A stretch of 64,000 bases of DNA. It comes from Leptasterias polaris. Taxonomy: Eukaryota > Echinodermata > Asteroidea > Forcipulatida > Asteriidae. Below, in pieces: positions 35,601 through 49,300 of the stretch. The notes below the pieces were generated by a model, which saw only the letters and a program-made list of their open reading frames with translations, did no database searches and was not told where the DNA came from. The position numbers and the translations under genes are program-made. The stretch's first letter is position 1. Each line of letters starts with the position of its first letter. The stretch covers positions 6,162,001-6,226,000 of the forward strand of contig JAZGTN010000027.1 in the NCBI GenBank assembly GCA_037783415.1, written 5' to 3'.

Positions 35601-38600
35601 CCGTTTTTCACTGGTTACCTAGTTCAAGAGGTGCAGCGCACTTACACGCACCTATCCTGTCGGCCATTTTGAGTGGCAAAATATACACAAAGGAATTGAC
35701 TCCCAAAATGGCAGAAATGGTGGATGCGCAGTGTGCGAAGGAGCTTTCCACATCGTGCAAGGGGTCAACTAGTAAAAAGAGGGGAAAGTGTTGACTCTGA
35801 GTAAGTTTTCCATGCGTGTGTTTATAAGAAGAGCCTCTGGATCATTCAGTTTTTCTTTGCCACTTGTTATGAGTCCAGCAGTGCAGACACTGGCCTTATC
35901 CACCACAACAACTTCCCATTTGCTATGCTTGGAAACATAAATCAATAACTGTTTGACAGAGTCCCTCTTTCAAACAACAATCCAATGCAGCATGGTTTTA
36001 AAACAATATCTCCCCCCCCCCCCCCCTCTTCCCCTCCTCCCTACATTAATCCCAAAACAACTTTTGGGACGACAGAGCCAAATTTTAATTTCCACATCAA
36101 AGATGACAGATAAGTCTTCACTGCGCCCTCCAACCTGTATTAATCAGAGAACTGACTATTTTGATTTCATGCCCAGTGAAGAGATAATGTGGCTGATACA
36201 ATGATGCGCCATTGTGGCATTTTATAAGATTGACTCATTCAGTCAGTCAGTGAAACATGCCTGCTACCAGCTGCTAATTGCACCCCACTCCCTGTTTTAT
36301 TATTGTATTTGTCTATGTCATCGGTCTGTCTGGGGGAAGTGATGTTGCTTTTCTGCAGCCGCCTGATGCTCTGAGATGACCTCGAGTTGACATATTCCCT
36401 TACATCTGACATTTGAGAGTTTTTTTAATTTTATTTTTCAAGTAGCTGTGAGGAAGACTCAAGGCTGAGTTTTGTTGGAGTAGATGAAATGATAGTCAGC
36501 TTGTGTTTAATTTCCTTCCCTGTGAAGCAGATCATCTTGAAGCGATCATCACACAGAAGAGAAACAGCTAGAGGAAAGAGTTTGAGGCCCTAAAAGGTTG
36601 AGCTGTCAAAAAATATCCCCCCCCCCATGTAGCTCCTTCATGGAAAAAAAAATCTTCCAAACTGACATTTATTTGAATGGCACATTAATTTCCCTTTGGA
36701 CAGCTATTTTGTATACGTATTAAAAAATGAAAAACACTGCAGAGTTTTGCATGACAGGCAGCCTCTCTTTGTTCAGCTACCAAGTTGTATGTCTGTTCAT
36801 AGAGGGTCCTTACTCTATGGTCTGTTTAGATCATTAGCAGTGCAAACTATCCACATCCTTAATGAAACAAAGACATGTGACTATGTAATTGAAACCTTTA
36901 CTCATAGTTATTTTCTATGAAAAGCTTACATGATACTATCGTTTTGTTATGATTTTTTGTACATGCTAGGATGGTTAATTAAAATTCAAGGCCAAGCAAT
37001 TTGAGTAAGTTGTTGTTGTCAATCACATCAAAGCTGATGCTTCACGGTTTGCACAATGGAACACCAATGTGATCTATCTCAGGCTGTGCTCCTCCGTGTA
37101 AGTTGTTGTTGTCAATCACATCAAAGCTGATGCTTCACGGTTTGCACAATGGAACACCAATGTGATCTATCTCAGGCTGTGCTCCTCCGTGGTTTGCACA
37201 ATGGAACACCAATGTGATCTATCTCAGGCTGTGCTCCTCCGTGTAAGTTGTTGTTGTCAATCACATCAAAGCTGATGCTTCACGGTTTGCACAATGGAAC
37301 ACCAATGTGATCTATCTCAGGCTGTGCTCCTCCGTGTAAGTTGTTGTTGTCAATCACATCAAAGCTGATGCTTCACGGTTTGCACAATGGAACACCAATG
37401 TGATCTATCTCAGGCTGTGCTCCTCCGTGTAAGTTGTTGTTGTCAATCACATCAAAGCTGATGCTTCACGGTTTGCACAATGGAACACCAATGTGATCTA
37501 TCTCAGGCTGTGCTCCTCCGTGTAAGTTGTTGTTGTCAATCACATCAAAGCTGATGCTTCACGGTTTGCACAATGGAACACCAATGTGATCTATCTCAGG
37601 CTGTGCTCCTCCGTGTAAGTTGTTGTTGTCAATCACATCAAAGCTGATGCTTCACGGTTTGCACAATGGAACACCAATGTGATCTATCTCAGGCTGTGCT
37701 CCTCCGTGTAAGTTGTTGTTGTCAATCACATCAAAGCTGATGCTTCACGGTTTGCACAATGGAACACCAATGTGATCTATCTCAGGCTGTGCTCCTCCGT
37801 GGTTTGCACAATGGAACACCAATGTGATCTATCTCAGGCTGTGCTCCTCCGTGGTTTGCACAATGGAACACCAATGTGATCTATCTCAGGCTGTGCTCCT
37901 CCGTGGTTTGCACAATGGAACACCAATGTGATCTATCTCAGGCTGTGCTCCTCCGTGGTTTGCACAATGGAACACCAATGTGATCTATCTCAGGCTGTGC
38001 TCCTCCGTGGTTTGCACAATGGAACACCAATGTGATCTATCTCAGGCTGTGCTCCTCCGTGGTTTGCACAATGGAACACCAATGTGATCTATCTCAGGCT
38101 GTGCTCCTCCGTGGTTTGCACAATGGAACACCAATGTGATCTATCTCAGGCTGTGCTCCTCCGTGGTTTGCACAATGGAACACCAATGTGATCTATCTCA
38201 GGCTGTGCTCCTCCGTGGTTTGCACAATGGAACACCAATGTGATCTATCTCAGGCTGTGCTCCTCCGTGGTTTGCACAATGGAACACCAATGTGATCTAT
38301 CTCAGGCTGTGCTCCTCCGTGGTTTGCACAATGGAACACCAATGTGATCTATCTCAGGCTGTGCTCCTCCGTGGTTTGCACAATGGAACACCAATGTGAT
38401 CTATCTCAGGCTGTGCTCCTCCGTGGTTTGCACAATGGAACACCAATGTGATCTATCTCAGGCTGTGCTCCTCCGTGGTTTGCACAATGGAACACCAATG
38501 TGATCTATCTCAGGCTGTGCTCCTCCGTGGTTTGCACAATGGAGCACCAATGTGATCTATCTCAGGCTGTGCTCCTCCGTGGTTTGCACAATGGAACACC

Positions 38601-41600
38601 AATGTGATCTATCTCAGGCTGTGCTCCTCCGTGGTTTGCACAATGGAACACCAATGTGATCTATCTCAGGCTGTGCTCCTCCGTGGTTTGCACAATGGAA
38701 CACCAATGTGATCTATCTCAGGCTGTGCTCCTCCGTGGTTTGCACAATGGAACACCAATGTGATCTATCTCAGGCTGTGCTCCTCCGTGGTTTGCACAAT
38801 GGAACACCAATGTGATCTATCTCAGGCTGTGCTCCTCCGTGGTTTGCACAATGGAACACCAATGTGATCTATCTCAGGCTGTGCTCCTCCGTGGTTTGCA
38901 CAATGGAACACCAATGTGATCTATCTCAGGCTGTGCTCCTCCGTGGTTTGCACAATGGAACACCAATGTGATCTATCTCAGGCTGTGCTCCTCCGTGGTT
39001 TGCACAATGGAACACCAATGTGATCTATCTCAGGCTGTGCTCCTCCGTGGTTTGCACAATGGAACACCAATGTGATCTATCTCAGGCTGTGCTCCTCCGT
39101 GGTTTGCACAATGGAACACCAATGTGATCTATCTCAGGCTGTGCTCCTCCGTGGTTTGCACAATGGAGCACCAATGTGATCTATCTCAGGCTGTGCTCCT
39201 CCGTGGTTTGCACAATGGAACACCAATGTGATCTATCTCAGGCTGTGCTCCTCCGTGGTTTGCACAATGGAACACCAATGTGATCTATCTCAGGCTGTGC
39301 TCCTCCGTGGTTTGCACAATGGAACACCAATGTGATCTATCTCAGGCTGTGCTCCTCCGTGGTTTGCACAATGGAACACCAATGTGATCTATCTCAGGCT
39401 GTGCTCCTCCGTGGTTTGCACAATGGAACACCAATGTGATCTATCTCAGGCTGTGCTCCTCCGTGGTTTGCACAATGGAACACCAATGTGATCTATCTCA
39501 GGCTGTGCTCCTCCGTGGTTTGCACAATGGAACACCAATGTGATCTATCTCAGGCTGTGCTCCTCCGTGGTTTGCACAATGGAACACCAATGTGATCTAT
39601 CTCAGGCTGTGCTCCTCCGTGGTTTGCACAATGGAACACCAATGTGATCTATCTCAGGCTGTGCTCCTCCGTGGTTTGCACAATGGAACACCAATGTGAT
39701 CTATCTCAGGCTGTGCTCCTCCGTGGTTTGCACAATGGAGCACCAATGTGATCTATCTCAGGCTGTGCTCCTCCGTGGTTTGCACAATGGAACACCAATG
39801 TGATCTATCTCAGGCTGTGCTCCTCCGTGGTTTGCACAATGGAACACCAATGTGATCTATCTCAGGCTGTGCTCCTCCGTGGTTTGCACAATGGAACACC
39901 AATGTGATCTATCTCAGGCTGTGCTCCTCCGTGGTTTGCACAATGGAACACCAATGTGATCTATCTCAGGCTGTGCTCCTCCGTGGTTTGCACAATGGAA
40001 CACCAATGTGATCTATCTCAGGCTGTGCTCCTCCGTGGTTTGCACAATGGAACACCAATGTGATCTATCTCAGGCTGTGCTCCTCCGTGGTTTGCACAAT
40101 GGAACACCAATGTGATCTATCTCAGGCTGTGCTCCTCCGTGGTTTGCACAATGGAACACCAATGTGATCTATCTCAGGCTGTGCTCCTCCGTGGTTTGCA
40201 CAATGGAGCACCAATGTGATCTATCTCAGGCTGTGCTCCTCCGTGGTTTGCACAATGGAACACCAATGTGATCTATCTCAGGCTGTGCTCCTCCGTGGTT
40301 TGCACAATGGAACACCAATGTGATCTATCTCAGGCTGTGCTCCTCCGTGGTTTGCACAATGGAACACCAATGTGATCTATCTCAGGCTGTGCTCCTCCGT
40401 GGTTTGCACAATGGAACACCAATGTGATCTATCTCAGGCTGTGCTCCTCCGTGGTTTGCACAATGGAACACCAATGTGATCTATCTCAGGCTGTGCTCCT
40501 CCGTGGTTTGCACAATGGAGCACCAATGTGATCTATCTCAGGCTGTGCTCCTCCGTGGTTTGCACAATGGAGCACCAATGTGATCTATCTCAGGCTGTGC
40601 TCCTCCGTGGTTTGCACAATGGAGCACCAATGTGATCTATCTCAGGCTGTGCTCCTCCGTGGTTTGCACAATGGAACACCAATGTGATCTATCTCAGGCT
40701 GTGCTCCTCCGTGGTTTGCACAATGGAACACCAATGTGATCTATCTCAGGCTGTGCTCCTCCGTGGTTTGCACAATGGAACACCAATGTGATCTATCTCA
40801 GGCTGTGCTCCTCCGTGGTTTGCACAATGGAACACCAATGTGATCTATCTCAGGCTGTGCTCCTCCGTGGTTTGCACAATGGAACACCAATGTGATCTAT
40901 CTCAGGCTGTGCTCCTCCGTGGTTTGCACAATGGAACACCAATGTGATCTATCTCAGGCTGTGCTCCTCCGTGGTTTGCACAATGGAACACCAATGTGAT
41001 CTATCTCAGGCTGTGCTCCTCCGTGGTTTGCACAATGGAACACCAATGTGATCTATCTCAGGCTGTGCTCCTCCGTGGTTTGCACAATGGAACACCAATG
41101 TGATCTATCTCAGGCTGTGCTCCTCCGTGGTTTGCACAATGGAACACCAATGTGATCTATCTCAGGCTGTGCTCCTCCGTGGTTTGCACAATGGAACACC
41201 AATGTGATCTATCTCAGGCTGTGCTCCTCCGTGGTTTGCACAATGGAACACCAATGTGATCTATCTCAGGCTGTGCTCCTCCGTGGTTTGCACAATGGAA
41301 CACCAATGTGATCTATCTCAGGCTGTGCTCCTCCGTGGTTTGCACAATGGAACACCAATGTGATCTATCTCAGGCTGTGCTCCTCCGTGTAAGTTGTTGT
41401 TGTCAATCACATCAAAGCTGATGCTTCACGGTTTGCACAATGGAACACCAATGTGATCTATCTCAGGCTGTGCTCCTCCGTGGTTTGCACAATGGAACAC
41501 CAATGTGATCTATCTCAGGCTGTGCTCCTCCGTGGTTTGCACAATGGAACACCAATGTGATCTATCTCAGGCTGTGCTCCTCCGTGGTTTGCACAATGGA

Positions 41601-43310
41601 ACACCAATGTGATCTATCTCAGGCTGTGCTCCTCCGTGGTTTGCACAATGGAACACCAATGTGATCTATCTCAGGCTGTGCTCCTCCGTGGTTTGCACAA
41701 TGGAACACCAATGTGATCTATCTCAGGCTGTGCTCCTCCGTGGTTTGCACAATGGAACACCAATGTGATCTATCTCAGGCTGTGCTCCTCCGTGGTTTGC
41801 ACAATGGAACACCAATGTGATCTATCTCAGGCTGTGCTCCTCCGTGGTTTGCACAATGGAACACCAATGTGATCTATCTCAGGCTGTGCTCCTCCGTGGT
41901 TTGCACAATGGAACACCAATGTGATCTATCTCAGGCTGTGCTCCTCCGTGGTTTGCACAATGGAACACCAATGTGATCTATCTCAGGCTGTGCTCCTCCG
42001 TGGTTTGCACAATGGAACACCAATGTGATCTATCTCAGGCTGTGCTCCTCCGTGGTTTGCACAATGGAACACCAATGTGATCTATCTCAGGCTGTGCTCC
42101 TCCGTGGTTTGCACAATGGAACACCAATGTGATCTATCTCAGGCTGTGCTCCTCCGTGGTTTGCACAATGGAACACCAATGTGATCTATCTCAGGCTGTG
42201 CTCCTCCGTGGTTTGCACAATGGAACACCAATGTGATCTATCTCAGGCTGTGCTCCTCCGTGGTTTGCACAATGGAACACCAATGTGATCTATCTCAGGC
42301 TGTGCTCCTCCGTGGTTTGCACAATGGAACACCAATGTGATCTATCTCAGGCTGTGCTCCTCCGTGGTTTGCACAATGGAACACCAATGTGATCTATCTC
42401 AGGCTGTGCTCCTCCGTGTAAGTTGTTGTTGTCAATCACATCAAAGCTGATGCTTCACGGTTTGCACAATGGAACACCAATGTGATCTATCTCAGGCTGT
42501 GCTCCTCCGTGGTTTGCACAATGGAACACCAATGTGATCTATCTCAGGCTGTGCTCCTCCGTGGTTTGCACAATGGAACACCAATGTGATCTATCTCAGG
42601 CTGTGCTCCTCCGTGGTTTGCACAATGGAACACCAATGTGATCTATCTCAGGCTGTGCTCCTCCGTGGTTTTTTTTAAAGCGGCATACTGGTAAAATTAT
42701 TCACCTGATCTAACCATCTAAGCCTAAGTCATCCTGGCTTTTATCATTTATCTTCTATACTTCCCTGCAAGATAACTATTTCCAGATTGTTGCCTTTTCT
42801 ACGTGTTACATGTCCAACGAATTGCAATGTGTGAACATTGAGTACCCTATGTTGTGATCTCTCGGTAATAGCACACTATTTTTTCCTTCTCTTGGTCAAC
42901 GGAACATTCTGCCCCGGCACCATGGCTCAAAAGCATTGACATATCTCCTGTGAGCGTACTCAATGACCAAGTTTGAATAAGACCCGATTCAGACAATATA
43001 TGTCAAGATGATTGGAACAAACTCTGATTACAAGTGTTAAGTTTTCAAATCATAAGTTTTGGGTTCAAACAAGGAAAAATTGACTAGAGCGAGATTTGAA
43101 CCTGCGTCTTCCGAATTAATGTGCCTATGCTAACTAGCCCTAATTATTATTATTATTATTATTATTTATTCGACCTCAACAGTACAGAAAATACAATACA
43201 ATGCAATAACGGAGGGGAAAAAATCCCAAAACAGAAACGACAAAGCAACAAAACATTATGAGAAAAAAAAAAAAATAATAAAAAAAAATGAAATGAAAAA
43301 CAAATAAATA

Positions 43311-43355
<45 letters not shown>

Positions 43356-46300
43356 GTCAATAAATTAAAAAGGAATTAAATCAATAAATAAATAAATAAA
43401 CAAACAAAATAATATAAAATAAAATAAAATACAATAAAATAAACAAATAAACAAATAAGTAAATAAATAAGTAAAACAAATATATAAAAAATTCTGATGA
43501 CGTGAGGGCAAATAGAGAGAACAATGAAAATGAGCCTATGAGGGGAGCATGCACGTATTAGAAGTTAATCTGGGGAAGGACACAAGAAAACTACTCGACA
43601 AAAGGACCAAACAATACTATGTGGGTCAGGGACAACAAAAGTAAACTAAATTACTGATACTCGGAAGCATGTTGTCCCACACATAGTAAAACAGGAAAAC
43701 TGGAGACAATAAACTTGACAATAAGAGGGAAGGGAAGAAGATCAAGTTCCCACACACGCATGCTCCCGGGTCAAACCGGAGGGATTAAATAAAAACAATG
43801 TTAGACAGGATTTAAACAGGATTTAAACAGACGGCTTTAAGTTGGCGGAGAAATGTCGGCAGAGGACAAATTACAGCAGAATCCCGGATGTGTTGTGGAA
43901 TGGTATCCCATAGTCTCGGGAAACGACGGGACGGAGAGTGAAGTAATGAGTCTGTACGAGCAGGAAGATGGCAGAATGTGAGCGTGTTAAGATGACGAGG
44001 GTTGATGACGATGTTGTTTCTAAGGGATTTGCAAACTGAAATACCGTATAAAACCTTAAAAGCAAAAGAACGCCAAAAAAAAAAAAAAAAGCATAAGTAA
44101 TTACACCTATTGGTGAGGGTGTGCCAGTTAAGCCGCTGTAATCTGTCCTTGTACGACATTTCTCCTCGTCTTTGGCCTAGAGCGAGACGAGTAGTTGTAC
44201 GTTGGATCCGCTCGAGCTTTTGTTGCTGAGCTGAGGTATAGGGATGCCATGCAGTTAAACTGGGAGGACTAATGACTTGTACAATGTGAAAATTGCAATT
44301 GGGGAGGAGCCACGGGCAACTGTTCTGATGAACCCTAAGAGACGATTGGCTCTGGCTACAATAGAGTCAGTGTGCGTTGCCCAACTGAGATTAGCATCTA
44401 TTGTGAGGCCTAGATATTGAAAAGATTTGGTGGTGTTCAAAGGAATGGTTCCTAGAATATAGACTGGGGGATTTATATTACGGCTACGAGTGATATGCAT
44501 GACTTTAGTTTTACCACCATTGAAGGTCATATCGTTAGCGTCACACCAGTGCTTAAGTCTATTTAGATCATTCTGGAGCTCAAGTTCATCATCGGGACAT
44601 TGTACGGCACGATATAAGAGGATATCATCAGCAAATAAAACACAATTGGAGGAAGTTGAAGTGGAAATGTCATTAACAAAAAGGTTAAACAAAAGCGGAC
44701 CAAGTACACTACCCTGTGGAACACCAGAGGTAACATCCACCCATGAGGAGACCGGTGCTCTACCAACTGAGCTACCTAGCCCTATGATGGTGGTATCGCT
44801 ATTTCACCAATATCTTTGTTCAAGGGTGCCAGTCAGAAGACATTCAACCTGTATCTGATGTATAGCCAGGGATCACACCTAAGTTTACGATACAGCCTGG
44901 GAAGCGGCAGTAGAGGGATCACCTTAAAATCATTAACCATCATATTATATTTCTTATGATTTGGAGAACCAAAGCCTGTATTTCAAGGGAAAATACATCC
45001 AGAGTAGATTAATTTCTCCCGTCTAGTTTTTCATGAACACGCCATACAACCAACCTGTGAAAAAGACTTGCAATTTAACATGTTCATATTTTGTCAGGGT
45101 TTTTGTACCAGGCCATTTGCGGCTTATTTTGATTGCAGCAATAAAACAAAAATACCAGTTATGTTTAGAGTCTTCAAATGATTTTTTCAGTTTTTTTTAA
45201 AACAGTGTTTTGATGAAAATAATAGTTTGATCGATACTGATATGAACATCTGTGAGTTTTCAGATTGAGACTAATCAACATTTGGGGGATTGTTACAAAT
45301 TCTCTATGAGGGAATACAAGATTGGCGCCAAGGTTTTAAACAGCCATTTAAAACAGGCAGGGTCGTGGCCGTGTGATAAAGAATCGAGCCAAAGGCGATC
45401 CTTTATCGCATGGCCACAGCCCTGCAAGGTTTTAAACGGCCGCTTAAGAGCGACTCACTTCTCTTTTATTCCCATTCATAAATACTTTTTTGAGGAAGGT
45501 GCAATGCACAACAGCACAACAGTTGTGCGTATGCATGTGTTCTAATGGATTTTACATTGAGTACCATATGTATTATCGTGTTTGTCAACACGCGCATGGC
45601 TACGAACACAAACACGCTTAGCCAACCAATCTGAAACAGCTCCAGCTAGGTCTTTCTCAGCCATGACCACCTTTCAACCGATAGGACTGCCTAAACCGCT
45701 TGGGGTATTTTATGAATTTGTCTTTAAAGCCAAGCTGTAACTCGATTGGCTAGTCTAGTCATGTCCAGGTGCTTTTAGAGAAATATAATGCCCTCTCCAG
45801 GCTCAACATGAATAACTTATTAATTTTCCATTAGTCGATTGAATGAACTTAGCCAGGGGTGCATCTGGTTTATAGACCTGTATATTATTATGCCGGGTGA
45901 GACACAAGCTTCCTGGATGGCTGTAATTGTCTTGGCTATCAGATATCTCCTTCATAATTACTGACACTTTTTGCCGCAGATTTTTCAACAAGTCTCATCG
46001 AGCCTTAAGATTTGAAGTCCGCCTTATTTTGTCAATTTATGATGACATCGTGAATGGATATTTATGGTTTGCCATATGCAAGAACGTATGTTTAGAGTCC
46101 ATTTTAGTTTTGTTTCCTTGTTTTGTTCATTAAAACAGTATAATTGTACATTTGCAATATTTGCTTAGTATATTTGTATGTGTTATATTTGAGTAAACAA
46201 TAATGAAACAGTCAATCAGTTTCTTTTCATTTGATTTTGAAAGGTTGAAACTGAAGCTATGTGTTTCTGTTTTTCAAAGTGAAAATTAATCCAACAAAAG

Positions 46301-49300
46301 TGACTTGAGTTTTCACTTGCATCTTACTTTTAAGTAACAACATCTGAAAGAGAAAAGATAATAACAGAAGCAGTTTCATAGACTAGTCTTATGTGACATG
46401 ACATGATTCGTCCTAATATCTCCGTTTCTTTACGTTAGAAATTCCGCAGGGTTTGTCTTCATAATATTAGCTAGGCAATCATTTCTCTAAATTCAGTCCA
46501 TGTGCCTACCCAAGTCCAGCCTGCTCAGATTGTGTAGACTGGAGGCTGCAGTTAATGACTCTTAATTGACATTAATGTTTCCATAAGCCCCAGGAGGCAG
46601 CCAAACATCTGCCTGGGTTCAGTCCTGCAGTGGAATTTATGTGTTGACTTTTTCACTTTGCAGCCTGGGTAACAGATGGAGTTAGAATGGATGACCTTTT
46701 TGATGTGGAATACCAGCAAATATCACAATATTGGTTTGCCCGTGATGCCGAATTCTTCTGTCAGCTTTTTTCTCCAAGCAATTTATATCAGTTATTCATG
46801 GCTGGAATTCTTACATGAACGATATAATATTTGTTATCCTGGTAGATTTATTCAGTTAATGTAGAAAAACTTCCCAGGTTGAATTAGAATTTAGGTCAAA
46901 AAGCAATTTTGTGACTGCCCTTGAACGGTTGGATTTTCCCCCTTTAGTCCCATGGATTTTCTTCAGTTTCAGTTTCTTTTTTGCAAAAAAAAAAAAAAAA
47001 AAAAGCATTACTGAAAGTTCAACCAGAGTAACAAAATTGTGTTTTGCATTGCTGGCATTACCATGGGCCTTTGTTGTATTACTTACAAGTTGTGCGTGCT
47101 ATTTCCATCTTAACACTCACATTCTAAGGACAATTCTCTGTTGCTGCATAAAAATGAATTTTGAAAAAATATTTCACTTCTTATTATACCAAGATATCAC
47201 TGCCAGGGGCAACATTGGTGGGAAAAACTTTACGTGAAAGGGTAAACAAAGCCTTTGGAAGTTGTCATATTATTAAGAAGGCATTGTTTTTATTTGCATG
47301 ACTTGTTAGTGTATTAACCATGTAGCACGCGACATCACATGTTGCTGGCATCATTATGTGTAAATAGCTCAATTGCAGAAAGCATAACATTTTATCTTTA
47401 TGGAGGTAATAAAATACAATTTTGTTGTCAACTTATAATATAAAGGAGGGGACTCATCACATAATGTGTCCACCATTACTTTGACAAATTTGATGATTTT
47501 GTTTTGTAATTGTGATGCAAAACGTAGTGTTTTTTCTTCATATGACCACTGTAGTATCTCGCCTGCTGGGTAATACCATAGAATGCACATGGTCACTATT
47601 TTCGTTAATGAGGTGACTTGGTCCATACATGTTCCTGAGCAAACTGAGAGGCTAGCCCAATGTTGTTCTGTTTACGACACCATTCTGTTGTTTTGGTCAC
47701 CTTTTTGCCTTTAAAATGAAAACAAAATTATTTCCCCCCCCCCCCCCAGATTACAGTTAACAGTGAAATTAGGTCTAGGATGTTTTGGACCCATCACCAT
47801 CTTTCATCCAAATACTTTTTCTAAAAATGTTCAGGAAGAGTGTGCAATAGGTCTTATCTTGGAAATGCCAACATTGAACATTTCACCATCTTAGTGTGTC
47901 CACGAGACGTATTATGAGATTATCGGAGACGGCAGTATTACAGTTTCCTCTTGTTACCTGATGAATTTCTTATCTGTTTTAGGTGGAGGATAAATCGGTC
48001 GGAGGAGGCAGGCAAGTGGATAGAAAGGTAGGTCAGGCATTGAGATAAAGAGGGGGGGGGTAGTCAGAGAGACACGAAGCCTGTCTGTCTGCACTAATAT
48101 CCCCTTGAGGCAGTCTCCTTAATTATACAGAATGGATGAGAACAGGACATTGACTTAAACAACCTGAAGTAATAATTCTGAAGTGATGAGAGTTATGGTT
48201 GGAGTTGACATGTACATGTATGAAGTCACCCCAATGTGACCTTTTGCTGTGGCATCCGTCATCGAAAGAGGATGGCTTAATAGAGTTGCTGAAAATACTT
48301 GTAAATGCTGTATTTTTAGCCTTAAGGTAATATACAGGATTGGTAGAACTGACAAAATAGCCCCGGACAGTGTTCTTGTTTTGTGTGGTCAACCATATAC
48401 ATGAAATAACAAACAACATTTTGGCTGTGTGAGTCAGGAGAAAATAGTGAAAAAAACCTGTTTATATTTTCAGCACGTAAACACATTTTCCTTAATTTTT
48501 GCTTTAACAACCGAAATCAGCTGTTTTTTCAGTGACAGTTTTGTTTGAATACATTTTTATTTCAGAGAAAAATATTTCACAGAAAAAATGGTTCTAGTAT
48601 GAACTTCATAATCAGTAAGCTTGCAGACTAAAATTAAACAATGATGTTTTTTATTCTTACTGATCCTGGTAAAACTTTTAAGATTTTTTTTTTTTTTACC
48701 TTACACCAATGTGTGATAAGCACTACTCAGCGCTTTCCTGAGTCCTGTGGAAAATAATACACAGGCATACTACTTAGGTGGGATTGGAACCCACCATCCC
48801 CCAAATTCTATAGCAGATGTCTTACCACTAGAGTACTGAGCTTACCTGATGACAAGAGGTCAGTCTGGATGATGTGACTTTGATTAGGAGCGGGTACTAC
48901 AAACAATTTAAATAGATTTAATAATTGCATCTGAGGTTAAGAGTATTATTTTGGTTTATACAGTTCCTATCACACATTGGTGTAGATCAAAAGCCAAACT
49001 AATACTCTTATTCCCAATGCAATTATGACGTCTGTTCAAAGTATATACCTCAGCATGCAGAAGCCATCATGGTCATACTCCTCGCATGCAAAAGCAATAA
49101 TGAATACCAATGTCCTTTATACCGAAAGGAACCAGACTAATTGGGAGCAATTGGTTTTAGGTAAGATGCATTGATTTGAACGCTAGATACTCAAGATGCC
49201 TGCAGAATGATTAGTGTGATAAGCAGTTCAATTAGAAGGGCTTGCGAGACCTGTTTGCTATTTTCTGCTGTATAGTTTGTTTCAGTTTTGGGTAGGGATC

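Noticed and set aside
35304..35672. 122-codon + strand frame
   Set aside because: It lies within RyR intron 7, with no recognisable domain, low-complexity flanks and no splice evidence; likely chance.
37005..42666. CRISPR-like array
   Set aside because: There are no unique spacers: the whole 52- or 93-bp unit repeats, the genome is eukaryotic, and no cas genes are present.
37011..42666. C/EBP- or CCAAT-type sites in each 52-bp unit (TTGCACAAT, ACCAAT)
   Set aside because: Short degenerate words are expected by chance; repetition only multiplies one chance match, so no regulatory claim is made.
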